In this document: one piece after another, positions 7,189-14,131 of the stretch | Layout: each line of letters begins with the position of its first letter | Position numbering within the stretch: position 1 is the stretch's first letter | From: Bacillota bacterium | GTDB taxonomy: Bacteria > Bacillota > Clostridia > Acetivibrionales > DSM-1351 | NCBI GenBank assembly: GCA_023431385.1 | Contig: JAEYWA010000034.1 | Coordinates: 1-14,131 of the forward strand | Reading direction: 5' to 3' | Length of the DNA: 14,131 nucleotides | Position numbers and translations under genes: made by a program | Notes under the pieces: generated by a model | What the model was told of the DNA's origin: nothing | Seen by the model: only the letters and a program-made list of their open reading frames with translations | The model's database searches: none

Positions 7189-8661
7189 TTAAACTAATTC
7201 TCTAATCATCTTAATAAATACGTCAGAAATTTCGGGGTCAAACTGAATCCCCTTACAGCGTTCAATTTCATTGATTGCCAGCTCCATTGTCATACCTTTC
7301 CTATAGGTTCTGTCACTGGTCATAGCATCAAACGCATCAGCTATGCATAGTATTCTTCCCAATAAACTGATTTCCTCTCCCTTTAGTCCATATGGATAAC
7401 CACTGCCGTTATATTTTTCATGATGTTCAAGAATTGCTCTTAACCCCTCGCCTAAGAATTCTACATTTTTTAGTATATTATAGGATATCTGAGGATGTTT
7501 CTTGATTTCTTCATATTCTTGGTCTGTAAGCTTATCGGTTTTATTTAAAATTGATGCTGAAATGCCTATTTTTCCAATATCATGAAGTATTGCAGCATAT
7601 CTTAAGTCCTCAATAATATCTTCTTCAAGATTCATGTGTGCTGCAATTTCGCATGATATTTCCATAACTCTCTGGCAATGACCGCTTGTATAAGAATCCT
7701 TCGCTTCTATGGCATTAACAAGGGACATTACAGTTTGTATGTAACCTGTATTTAAACTTTCAGAGTATTTTAGCAGTTCTTCATTCTTAAGACGAAGTTC
7801 TTCCTTGGCAATGTTAAGATTATTTATATTATCGTTGAGATCATCGTTTACTGCAGCTGTTTCTTCATACAAAGCCTCAATTTCCTGTTTCTGTGCATAT
7901 ACATCGTTAAAGAGCTGAGATTTATCCATGGCAACAGCCGCGTAATTTGCAATACTCATCAAAAAGGAAAGGTTTGCCTTCTTAAATGAATTTATTACAG
8001 GTGTTTCAATAAAAATAACACCAAGCTGTTCGTTGGAAATGCTTAGTGGAATTGCGAGTTTATCCCCGCGGATACCCCTTTTTTTAATGAAAATATTCGA
8101 GTTAACTACAATTGAATTTGTTGCAAAACATTTAGTAACAACAGAATCAGTATCAAAGGATTTACCAACCTCGTCAAAACTAACTCCTAATTCGTACTTA
8201 CAATAAACCTGAGGGGAATATACATCTTTAAAGCAAATCAAACACCTGTCGCAGCCGGTAAATTTTCTATATACATCAAAAACATACTCTACAATATTAT
8301 CCATATCTACAGTTGAGTTGAACTTTTCAGAAGTAACCCTTAGAACCTCTAACTCATTTTGCTTTTCAACCAACAGTTTGAATGTCTTTAGTGCATTCCT
8401 TTCTCTACCTGGATACGAAAAACGTCCGTGTATATTAAATATTTCTGTATACTTATTTATAACCTTCTTTGCTTTGGAATTTCTTTTGATAATCAAACTA
8501 ATGAATTCTATAGTGTTCAGTAATAGAATTAACACACCCAAAGAAAAGCTAATATAAAGTAAATTCTTAGCCTCTGTATTCATGCCATAGAGAAACAAGG
8601 GTATAGCCATTATTCCTGCCAAAAACTTGGCATTATGGGAATAATACTTAAAAAAATTCAT
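7189..8661 (-). CDS. Membrane GAF/HD-GYP domain protein, predicted c-di-GMP phosphodiesterase
   Basis: This is a 490-residue protein. Two hydrophobic segments (about 12-26 and 33-58) anchor it. Residues 97-247 look like a GAF sensor domain, 250-303 a coiled coil, and 305-490 an HD-GYP domain. The catalytic signature is intact: KDSYTSGHCQRV (321-332), LHDIGKIG (359-366) with the HD pair at 360-361, HHEKYNGSGYP (413-423) containing the GYP motif, and IADAFDAMTSDRTYR (440-454). HD-GYP enzymes hydrolyse c-di-GMP to pGpG or GMP; some prefer other cyclic dinucleotides, which sequence alone does not settle. The start has a strong GGAGGAA. It is the first gene of the five-gene operon, preceded by a good promoter about 50 bases upstream. 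Confidence 0.9.
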   Translation of the reverse strand: MNFFKYYSHNAKFLAGIMAIPLFLYGMNTEAKNLLYISFSLGVLILLLNTIEFISLIIKRNSKAKKVINKYTEIFNIHGRFSYPGRERNALKTFKLLVEKQNELEVLRVTSEKFNSTVDMDNIVEYVFDVYRKFTGCDRCLICFKDVYSPQVYCKYELGVSFDEVGKSFDTDSVVTKCFATNSIVVNSNIFIKKRGIRGDKLAIPLSISNEQLGVIFIETPVINSFKKANLSFLMSIANYAAVAMDKSQLFNDVYAQKQEIEALYEETAAVNDDLNDNINNLNIAKEELRLKNEELLKYSESLNTGYIQTVMSLVNAIEAKDSYTSGHCQRVMEISCEIAAHMNLEEDIIEDLRYAAILHDIGKIGISASILNKTDKLTDQEYEEIKKHPQISYNILKNVEFLGEGLRAILEHHEKYNGSGYPYGLKGEEISLLGRILCIADAFDAMTSDRTYRKGMTMELAINEIERCKGIQFDPEISDVFIKMIRELV

Positions 8662-8712
8662 GTATTCCTCCAGCCGATTATTATAAGCATAGTAAATTTT
8701 TACTACATTCTA

Positions 8713-8741
8713 ATTTTAAGGTTTTTTAACAGTATTGGCAA
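8713..8741 (-). promoter_or_regulatory. Sigma-A-type promoter of the HD-GYP/glgA/nth/FtsA-like/GGDEF operon
   Basis: On the minus strand a -35 box TTGCCA (8736-8741, 5/6 match) is separated by exactly 17 bases from a -10 box TAAAAT (8713-8718, 5/6 match). The start of transcription would be near 8706, giving a leader of about 45 nt before the HD-GYP ATG. It lies 42 nt past the 3' end of the group II intron, so the intron is outside the transcript. Confidence 0.65.
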
Positions 8742-8782
8742 CATAAATAGTTATTTTTCTTCAATTTAATATGTTTAGTTTT

Positions 8783-9176
8783 GTAGAATAGGTCAGAGGG
8801 AAAGTTAACATCTTTTTCCTCTTTCCCCTGCATCAAACCGTGCATGCGGTTCTCTCGCACACGGCTTTCCGGTATTCTTCTTCCTTCAGCATTCGTTAAA
8901 CTGCAAGTTTTTGTAATCCACATCCGTAAATAATCTTTCAAACTTTTGGGATGTCTGCATGCCGTCTTTTCTTCTGCGTTTTGTAGTTATACCACGCAAA
9001 ATTCACTTTATGTTACGGTCTGTATCTTCGCTAACCCTGTTATTTAGACAGGTACTTTATCCTCCCGCTCAGCACATACAATTACTGCTATACACCGGGA
9101 TTAGCTAACGGGCTTCTTGGTAATTACCCGTGCCAGACTTACACTGGCAAGAGTGCCCCAGCTTCGCTGGGCACAC
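8783..9176 (-). mobile_element. Group II intron, compact, without reverse-transcriptase ORF
   Basis: On the minus strand the element begins GTGTGCCC at 9176, matching the GUGYG 5' consensus, followed by hairpins expected of domain I (GTGCCCCAGC/GCTGGGCAC around 9152-9175; GCCAG/CTGGC around 9129-9149). Near the 3' end it carries a domain V hairpin (8835-8867). A domain VI-like hairpin then follows (GGGAAAG pairing with CTTTCCC), and the end CCTATTCTAC stops at 8783: an AY 3' terminus with an A seven bases from the end in branch-point position. The length is 394 nt, comparable to minimal ribozyme cores of about 400 nt but far below the usual 2 kb or more of ORF-bearing introns. No RT or maturase motif is found inside, so mobility or splicing would need protein supplied elsewhere, or the copy is a relic. 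The exact ends are inferred from consensus only. Confidence 0.82.
8835..8867 (-). ncRNA. Group II intron domain V (catalytic hairpin)
   Basis: AAGCCGTG pairs with CACGGTTT (8 bp, one G-T pair), followed by a two-base bulge (TG) on the 3' side and a distal TGCG/CGCA stem with an AGAGAAC loop. This is the characteristic, nearly 34-nt domain V shape. The catalytic triad reads AGC, as in IIA/IIB introns, rather than the CGC usual for IIC. Confidence 0.82.
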
Positions 9177-9177
9177 G

Positions 9178-9213
9178 TAAAAAGAAAAGATACTGCTGAT
9201 TACAACAGTATCT
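9178..9213 (-). terminator. Rho-independent terminator of htrA
   Basis: An 11-bp stem with one G-T pair (arms 9203-9213 and 9188-9198), a 4-base loop at 9199-9202, and a minus-strand tail TTTCTTTTT lie 25 bases after the htrA stop. The group II intron starts directly after this tail. Confidence 0.9.
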
Positions 9214-9238
9214 CATATTTGAAAACTTTCACTAGCAA

Positions 9239-10855
9239 CTATTTAGTTTCACCAAGCTTAACCTGAACTGTTTTGGTCTTTCCATCCCTATAGAACTCTA
9301 TTGAAACAGTATCTCCGGCTTTATGCTTGTTTTTCTCATCCTCCAAATCAGCATATGATTTGACAGCCTTGCCGTCAAACTTGATTATAACATCACCTGC
9401 CTGAATACCTGCTTTTTCAGCAGCACCGAGTATTTCAACACTTGCTACGTATACTCCCATTGGCATATTGTTTTCTTTAGCTATATCCTCAGTATATCTC
9501 TGGTCAACGGAAATCCCAAGATAAGGCTTTGATATATATGTGTTTTTTATCAGTTCATCCGCAATTTTCTTTGCATCATTAACAGGAATTGCAAAGCCTA
9601 ATCCTTCAAACCCTGTAGCCACCATTTTTACAGTATTCACGCCGATAAGCTGACCTTTAAGGTTGACTAAGGCACCGCCACTGTTACCAGGATTTATTGC
9701 GGCATCTGTCTGAACAAGTTTTATTTTTCTGCCGCCGTCAAGCTGAACTGTTCTGTTTAAACCACTGATTACACCCTGAGTTACGGAACCCATATACTCT
9801 AGGCCACCAGGATTCCCTATAGCAATTGCAGGTTCTCCAATTTTTAGGTTATCAGAATCTCCAAATTCAATAACATTTAAATTATGCTCATTGATTTTGA
9901 GAACCGCTAGGTCTGTTTTAGAATCATACCCCTTAACCTCGGCTACATACGGTTTATCTATCTTGTTGGGAAGATATACTTCTATCTTTGCTCCAGCCTG
10001 AACTTTTCTGGTTTTATCGTTCACTGCACTTTCTATTACGTGATGATTAGTCAGGATATATCCGTCAGTACTGATAATTATACCTGAGCCTTCTCCACCA
10101 GCTTGTTGAACTCCAAACAAATCATTTGAATTCTGGTAAGCTGTTCTGATACCAACAACAGATGGTCCAACTTTTTCAGCAACACTTGTAACAGCAGATT
10201 CTGCAGTTTGAACTATTTCCACTCTTTTAAGTTCGCCAACCTGAGCCTGTGAATTTCCGGAACCACTTTGACCATTAACTCCGAAAAATCTTTTTATTTC
10301 AGGCTGTACTACCGGCGCTACACCAAGAAGCATAACTGTAAGTATAGCTCCACCTATTATTGAGCTGATTATAGAAACAAGGATATATTTCCAAGCATCA
10401 GATTTTTTCTGGGTTTTTTTGTAGCTTTCCCTGTAATAATTATTATTAGGCTGCGAATTATAGTTTTGAGAATTTGCATTAGTACCCTGGAAGTTATTCA
10501 TCTGCCATACTCTTTTAGTTTCGTCGAATCTGTCTTTATTCTCATAAGGAGAGGCAACAAAATTAAAATTCTGATTAGTTTGAGACTGATTATCATTGGA
10601 ATTATCCACTTTTGGGGAACTGGTAATTTGCTCAGGGTTGTCTACCTGTTCCGAATAGACTGTAGGGTCGGTATCAGTTTTATCGTCAGTTGATACACTC
10701 TCATATGAATTTTCTTCATTATTTTTTGAATTCTCAATTATATTTTCAGGCCTTATTTTTTCCTCATTATTCTCCACACTATTTATCTGATTGTTAAGGT
10801 CATTTGTTGTATCATCGTTTGTTACATTATCTTTTTCGAATCTGTCATCATTCAT
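9239..10855 (-). CDS. htrA: HtrA/DegP-like membrane-anchored serine protease with PDZ domain
   Basis: This 538-residue S1C-family protease degrades or refolds damaged proteins outside the membrane. Residues 1-150 are a hydrophilic, Asn/Asp/Glu/Gln-rich low-complexity cytoplasmic tail. Residues 156-180 form one transmembrane helix, with the protease domain at about 218-430 and one PDZ domain at about 440-535. The triad is complete: H272 in LTNHHVIE, D315 in KTDLAVLK, S392 in NPGNSGGAL. The start has AAAGGGGA upstream. It lies 71 nt after the kinase gene in an AT-rich gap where I see no convincing separate promoter, so cotranscription with the two-component system is likely. A strong terminator ends the unit. 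By analogy with B. subtilis CssRS, the neighbouring regulators may respond to misfolded secreted proteins and control this gene (inference). Confidence 0.95.
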   Translation of the reverse strand: MNDDRFEKDNVTNDDTTNDLNNQINSVENNEEKIRPENIIENSKNNEENSYESVSTDDKTDTDPTVYSEQVDNPEQITSSPKVDNSNDNQSQTNQNFNFVASPYENKDRFDETKRVWQMNNFQGTNANSQNYNSQPNNNYYRESYKKTQKKSDAWKYILVSIISSIIGGAILTVMLLGVAPVVQPEIKRFFGVNGQSGSGNSQAQVGELKRVEIVQTAESAVTSVAEKVGPSVVGIRTAYQNSNDLFGVQQAGGEGSGIIISTDGYILTNHHVIESAVNDKTRKVQAGAKIEVYLPNKIDKPYVAEVKGYDSKTDLAVLKINEHNLNVIEFGDSDNLKIGEPAIAIGNPGGLEYMGSVTQGVISGLNRTVQLDGGRKIKLVQTDAAINPGNSGGALVNLKGQLIGVNTVKMVATGFEGLGFAIPVNDAKKIADELIKNTYISKPYLGISVDQRYTEDIAKENNMPMGVYVASVEILGAAEKAGIQAGDVIIKFDGKAVKSYADLEDEKNKHKAGDTVSIEFYRDGKTKTVQVKLGETK

Positions 10856-10926
10856 TAAAAAGTCCCCTTTCTCATATATATACTTATATTCTAATAATGT
10901 AATTTTAATTAACTATGAACAAAGTG

Positions 10927-12465
10927 TTAATCTTCTATATTATTTTTGAAATAGTCCATGGTGAACGTAAATTTAGTACCGGCACCTATATCACTTTCAA
11001 CCCAAATTTCCTGTTTATGTTCATTAATAATATTTTTAACTATTGCCAGTCCAAGGCCGGTCCCGGTTTTATCCTTTCCTCTGGATTTGTCGGATTTATA
11101 AAATCTATCCCAAACCCTTTTTTGTTCATTCTGATCAATACCGATTCCATTATCCTGAACTGAAATGAAAACCTTATCTTTATTCTTTACAGTTTCAAAA
11201 ATAATTCTCCCGTTTTCATTAGAAAATTTAACCGCATTATGCAAAAGATTTATTATTACTCGCTCTATAGAATCTCTGTCTCCTAATACAAATAAATTCT
11301 CTGAGTCAAAATTAGCTTCTATTTCTAAATTTTTGGAGGTGATTAATGTTTCATTTTTTATTACACACAATCTTATCAGCTCATTAATATCAAAGGGTAT
11401 AATGTTGAGTTTCAGTTCACCTGCTTCCATTTTAGCCAGATCCAGCAGGTCGTTGACAAGTCTGTTTAACCGATTAATCTCATCCCTTACGATTATTAGG
11501 TAATTTTCACGGTTCTCCTCAGGAATTGTTCCGTCGAGAATTCCTTCAATAAATCCCCTGATTGATGTCATTGGAGTTCTTAGTTCGTGGGAAACATTTG
11601 CAATAAAGGCACGACGCAATTCCTCCAACTTTTGCAGATCGTCTACCATTTGATTAAAGCTGTGAGCAAGTTGACCAATCTCGTCCTCATCCTTTACAGA
11701 AAGTCTGTTTCTGAATTCGCCTGCTGCAATTATTTTTGCTGCATTATTTATTTGTTTCAAAGGTTTAGTAAATCTAAGTGAAAATACGTAAACCAATACA
11801 ATTGCAAGAAAAACTGCAACGCCCCCCGACCACACGAAAAGTTGGAATACAGAGGTTCTTAGCTTCTGGATTTCAGGCATTGGTGTGTGAAGATATATGG
11901 CTGCCAAGGTTTGCTGTTTACCGTTACTGGGCATTATTTGAAACGGAACTTGAATTGTCAGCCAGGAGTTACCAAGCTCTTCGTACTCTGATGAACTGAA
12001 AAACCCAAAAAAATCACCAATTCTTTGAATGGTAGTACCACCATTATTCATTACATCCTGATACATTTTAGGATCAGGAAGCTGAGGATAGTTGTATTCA
12101 TTTTTATATTTATCCAGGGCATCCCTTGCCCAATCCGGCTTGCAGAATGCAACCTGTCCTTTTGCATCTATCACCCATATTATTGATTGACTATATTCAC
12201 TGGTTTGGTCTAGTGAGCTTTTAAAGTATTCCTGAGCAATCAATGAATCCATGTTTTTTAAATAAAAAACAAAATTGTTCTTTATATCGGCAGCGGCATT
12301 TTCAAGTGTAATAACCTTTTCCTTTGTTGAATAATCATTTAAAAAGTAATATAAGAAACCTCCGGTTACAATATAACTTAATACAAGCAATGCAATAAAA
12401 ATAGTTACAAGCTTCTTGAAAATAGTCTTTTTTACTTTAATTTTTCTAATAAATAATTTCGGCAT
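10927..12465 (-). CDS. Sensor histidine kinase (HAMP-HisKA-HATPase)
   Basis: This is a 512-residue kinase. Transmembrane helices at about 17-42 and 206-229 flank an extracytoplasmic sensor region (43-205) with a PAS-like strand IIWVIDAKGQVAF (95-107). A HAMP linker follows (about 229-282), then HisKA with the phospho-acceptor H293 in VSHELRTP, and an ATPase domain with N-box NLLHNAVKF (406-414), G1 DNGIGI (438-443) and G2 GTGLGLAI (468-475). All catalytic motifs are intact. It begins 3 nt after the response-regulator stop, with GAGGTGA inside that gene's end as ribosome binding site, so the two are a cotranscribed pair. The overall plan matches PhoR/ResE/CssS-type kinases; the signal cannot be read from sequence, though the HtrA partner hints at envelope stress. 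Confidence 0.94.
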   Translation of the reverse strand: MPKLFIRKIKVKKTIFKKLVTIFIALLVLSYIVTGGFLYYFLNDYSTKEKVITLENAAADIKNNFVFYLKNMDSLIAQEYFKSSLDQTSEYSQSIIWVIDAKGQVAFCKPDWARDALDKYKNEYNYPQLPDPKMYQDVMNNGGTTIQRIGDFFGFFSSSEYEELGNSWLTIQVPFQIMPSNGKQQTLAAIYLHTPMPEIQKLRTSVFQLFVWSGGVAVFLAIVLVYVFSLRFTKPLKQINNAAKIIAAGEFRNRLSVKDEDEIGQLAHSFNQMVDDLQKLEELRRAFIANVSHELRTPMTSIRGFIEGILDGTIPEENRENYLIIVRDEINRLNRLVNDLLDLAKMEAGELKLNIIPFDINELIRLCVIKNETLITSKNLEIEANFDSENLFVLGDRDSIERVIINLLHNAVKFSNENGRIIFETVKNKDKVFISVQDNGIGIDQNEQKRVWDRFYKSDKSRGKDKTGTGLGLAIVKNIINEHKQEIWVESDIGAGTKFTFTMDYFKNNIED

Positions 12466-12468
12466 TTA

Positions 12469-13155
12469 CTATTTCACCTCAAACTTATAGCCGACGCCCC
12501 AAACTGTTTTTAGTTGCCATGGCTGACCCTCAAGGTCTATTTTTTCCCTGACTCTTTTTACATGAACATCTACAGTTCTGGAATCACCATAAAAGTCAAA
12601 GCCCCAGACATGCTCCAGCAGCTGTTCTCTTGTAAACACCTTATTAGGATTTGACGCTAAAAAGAAGAGAAGTTCTAGCTCTTTTGGAGGTAATTCAATT
12701 AGATTACCCTTCAACCTTATAGTATAATTGCTTTTATTTACTATTAAATTAGGAAAAGCAACTTCCTGTGTATCAACATCCTTATGCTCGTATCTTCTTA
12801 ATACGGCTTTAATTCTTGCAACTAGCTCCTTTGGTTCAAACGGTTTAACCATGTAGTCATCGGCACCGAGCTCAAGTCCCAGTACCTTATCAAAGGTTTC
12901 GCCTTTTGCAGTAAGCATTATTATCGGTATTGAGCTGACTTTTCTGATTTCCCTGCAAACCTGCCAGCCATCAATCCCCGGAAGCATAATATCTAAAACT
13001 ACCATGTTGGGTGTATGCATTTTAAATGCCTCAACTGCATGTAATCCGTTATAAGCATATATAACTTCAAAGCCTTCTTTTTGAAGATATAGTCCAATTA
13101 ATTCACAAATATTTCTATCATCATCAACTATTAAAACCTTACTTTTTGTATTCAT
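12469..13155 (-). CDS. OmpR/PhoB-family response regulator
   Basis: This 228-residue DNA-binding regulator is the partner of the adjacent kinase. The receiver domain (1-120) has acidic residues D11-D12, phospho-acceptor D55 in VVLDIMLPG, T82 and K104 (MVKPF). The C-terminal winged helix (about 130-226) has the OmpR-type LPPKELELLFFLASNPNKV segment (155-173), the recognition-helix segment SRTVDVHVKRVREKI (192-206) and the wing VWGVGYKF. The length is standard. AAGGAG stands seven bases before the ATG. It is the first gene of the two-component/htrA unit, with an extended -10 promoter and direct repeats immediately upstream that could be its own operator. The exact subtype (CssR, PhoP, ResD, WalR) cannot be set from sequence alone. 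Confidence 0.94.
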   Translation of the reverse strand: MNTKSKVLIVDDDRNICELIGLYLQKEGFEVIYAYNGLHAVEAFKMHTPNMVVLDIMLPGIDGWQVCREIRKVSSIPIIMLTAKGETFDKVLGLELGADDYMVKPFEPKELVARIKAVLRRYEHKDVDTQEVAFPNLIVNKSNYTIRLKGNLIELPPKELELLFFLASNPNKVFTREQLLEHVWGFDFYGDSRTVDVHVKRVREKIDLEGQPWQLKTVWGVGYKFEVK

Positions 13156-13195
13156 AAAATACTCCTTAATTTAACATTAATAAGTGTTTAATTTT

Positions 13196-13201
13196 ATTAT
13201 A
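13196..13201 (-). promoter_or_regulatory. Extended -10 promoter of the two-component/htrA operon
   Basis: The minus strand reads TGTTATAAT, a perfect -10 with the TGn extension, 40 bases before the response-regulator ATG. The -35 region is poor, as expected for an extended -10 or activator-dependent promoter. Transcription would start near 13189. Confidence 0.6.
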
Positions 13202-13208
13202 ACAATAG

Positions 13209-13250
13209 TGTTCTAAAAAGAAATATAAAAATATAATTGTTCTTAAAAAA
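13209..13250 (-). repeat. Pair of direct repeats overlapping the -35 region (possible operator)
   Basis: On the plus strand TGTTCTAAAAA (13209-13219) and TGTTCTTAAAAAA (13238-13250) are spaced 29 bases apart. The nearer copy covers the -35 position. An inverted pair AACAAT/ATTGTT (13201-13206, 13236-13241) overlaps them. OmpR-family regulators often bind direct repeats at such positions, so autoregulation is plausible, but the region is very AT-rich. Confidence 0.4.
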
Positions 13251-13278
13251 TTAATAAATCTCGTTTTTTCTAGGCAAT

Positions 13279-13335
13279 AAAAAACTTCTCCAAGTAATGT
13301 AAACTTTTTGTTCACTCATTAATAGGAGAAGTTTT
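13279..13335 (-). terminator. Rho-independent terminator of spo0A
   Basis: An 11-bp perfect stem, AAAACTTCTCC (13281-13291) with GGAGAAGTTTT (13325-13335), encloses a 33-base loop that can form a smaller nested hairpin (TGAAC/GTTTA). On the minus strand it runs into TTTTTTATT. It begins 23 bases after the spo0A stop. Confidence 0.85.
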
Positions 13336-13358
13336 GAAAAAATATTTTCAATTTGCTA

Positions 13359-14131
13359 TTAACCTACTTTTAATTCCAATCTTAATTTATCGGCTATCAT
13401 AGCAATAAACTCAGAATTTGTTGGCTTACCCTTACCGATGTTAACGGTATAACCGAATAAAGCGTCTATTGCCTCAACCTGCCCTCTGCTCCAGGCAACT
13501 TCAATAGCGTGTCGGATAGCTCTTTCAACTCTGCTGGGAGTTGTATTATATTCTTTTGCTATGCTGGGATAAAGAAGCTTAGTAATGGAATTAATTACAT
13601 CAAGATCCTTAACTACCATCATTATAGCATCTCTAAGGTATTGATAACCTTTTATATGCGCTGGAACTCCGATCTCATGCATAATATTTGTTACTTCAAC
13701 CTCAAGATTTCTAGAATTATTAGATATATGTACAGACTTCTTTTCAGCAAATGTATCGTTCCTATGAACAGATATCGAAGAAGATAAAGAAGTTGTAACT
13801 GACGGAACATAAGCACTATCTTTTAATTGTCGAATTCTATTAACCAGTACATCCATATCAAAGGGCTTTACAATATAGTATTCCGCTCCTAATGCAAGAG
13901 CTCGCTGTGTTATTTTATCCTGTCCCACAGCAGATAAAACAATGAACAAAGGTTTCTTTTCCATGTTTGAAGAAGCAATTTTTTCTAATACCCCCAGGCC
14001 ATCTAGATGCGGCATAATTATGTCTAGTATTGCGATATCCGGAGTATTTTGAAGTATTAAATCGACGGCTTCAAAACCGTCTCTTGCCAGACCGACAATT
14101 TCAATATCATTCTGGTTTGATAAATATTCAC
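13359..14131 (-). CDS. spo0A: Sporulation master regulator Spo0A, N-terminus cut by window edge
   Basis: The frame is open from the right edge to TAA at 13359-13361 (256 residues visible). Spo0A is about 265-275 residues, so only about 10-20 N-terminal residues are missing. The visible start EYLSNQNDIEIVGLARDGFEA belongs to the receiver domain. The phospho-acceptor aspartate lies in IAILDIIMPHLDGLGVLEK, the conserved lysine in YYIVKPFDMD. A Ser-rich linker separates the receiver from the C-terminal DNA-binding domain, which has the near-invariant recognition helix TPSRVERAIRHAIEVAWSRG and the end NSEFIAMIADKLRLELK. An internal ATG at 14013-14015 lies inside the receiver domain and is not the true start. 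Spo0A is activated by phosphorylation and controls entry to sporulation and, in clostridia, solvent and stationary-phase genes. A terminator follows, so it is probably not cotranscribed with the downstream two-component system. Confidence 0.97.
   Translation of the reverse strand, partial: EYLSNQNDIEIVGLARDGFEAVDLILQNTPDIAILDIIMPHLDGLGVLEKIASSNMEKKPLFIVLSAVGQDKITQRALALGAEYYIVKPFDMDVLVNRIRQLKDSAYVPSVTTSLSSSISVHRNDTFAEKKSVHISNNSRNLEVEVTNIMHEIGVPAHIKGYQYLRDAIMMVVKDLDVINSITKLLYPSIAKEYNTTPSRVERAIRHAIEVAWSRGQVEAIDALFGYTVNIGKGKPTNSEFIAMIADKLRLELKVG

Noticed and set aside
8680..8685. Perfect TATAAT just before the HD-GYP start
   Set aside because: It would leave a leader of only about 10 nt and has no -35 match; the TTGCCA-17-TAAAAT pair slightly upstream fits better.
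8726..8941. 71-residue minus-strand open frame
   Set aside because: It reads through the domain V and VI hairpins of the group II intron; the residues are translated structured RNA, and no RT motif is present.
10856..10926. Possible separate promoter for htrA in the 71-nt gap
   Set aside because: The gap is very AT-rich, and the best pair (TTGTTC-17-CATTAT) matches only half of each consensus box.
13829..13835. TGTCGAA match to the Spo0A-box consensus
   Set aside because: It is inside the spo0A coding region, away from any promoter, and a 7-base match is expected by chance. No such box was seen in the promoter regions here.

Overview
The window is AT-rich, tightly packed DNA from an endospore-forming member of the Clostridia. 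The clearest lineage marker is spo0A, the sporulation master regulator, which runs off the right edge. The gene content (clostridial FtsA-like protein, GGDEF and HD-GYP proteins, glgA, HtrA) and my recollection of related genomes suggest a Ruminiclostridium-like (Clostridium cluster III) organism; this placement is inference.

Layout. On the plus strand at the left edge lies the 3' end of rpmB (ribosomal protein L28) with a perfect 16-bp terminator hairpin, then about 350 bases of AT-rich spacer, then one plus-strand gene for a membrane-anchored PsbP-like protein (520-1200). Everything else is on the minus strand. In transcription order (right to left) it comprises: spo0A (partial) and its terminator; a two-gene OmpR-family two-component system (12469-13155 and 10927-12465) followed by an HtrA-type membrane serine protease (9239-10855) and a strong terminator; a 394-nt group II intron without a reverse-transcriptase gene (8783-9176), inserted 11 nt past that terminator stem; then a good sigma-A-like promoter (8713-8741) and a five-gene operon: HD-GYP phosphodiesterase, glycogen synthase glgA, endonuclease III nth, a long FtsA-like ATPase, and a GGDEF diguanylate cyclase. 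Gaps inside this operon run from an 8-nt overlap to 27 nt.

How the genes may work together. The response regulator, kinase and HtrA look like an envelope-stress cassette, comparable in content to CssRS/HtrA of Bacillus subtilis. The five-gene operon starts with a predicted c-di-GMP breaker and ends with a predicted c-di-GMP maker, both membrane proteins with GAF sensor domains, enclosing a storage-polysaccharide enzyme, a DNA-repair enzyme and an actin-fold protein. The functional link between these is inference.

The most notable items are the compact ORF-less group II intron behind the htrA terminator, the FtsA-like protein with a long C-terminal region of repeated beta-grasp-like units, and a pair of direct repeats at the promoter of the two-component system. 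I saw no tRNA, rRNA, CRISPR array, insertion sequence or phage gene.
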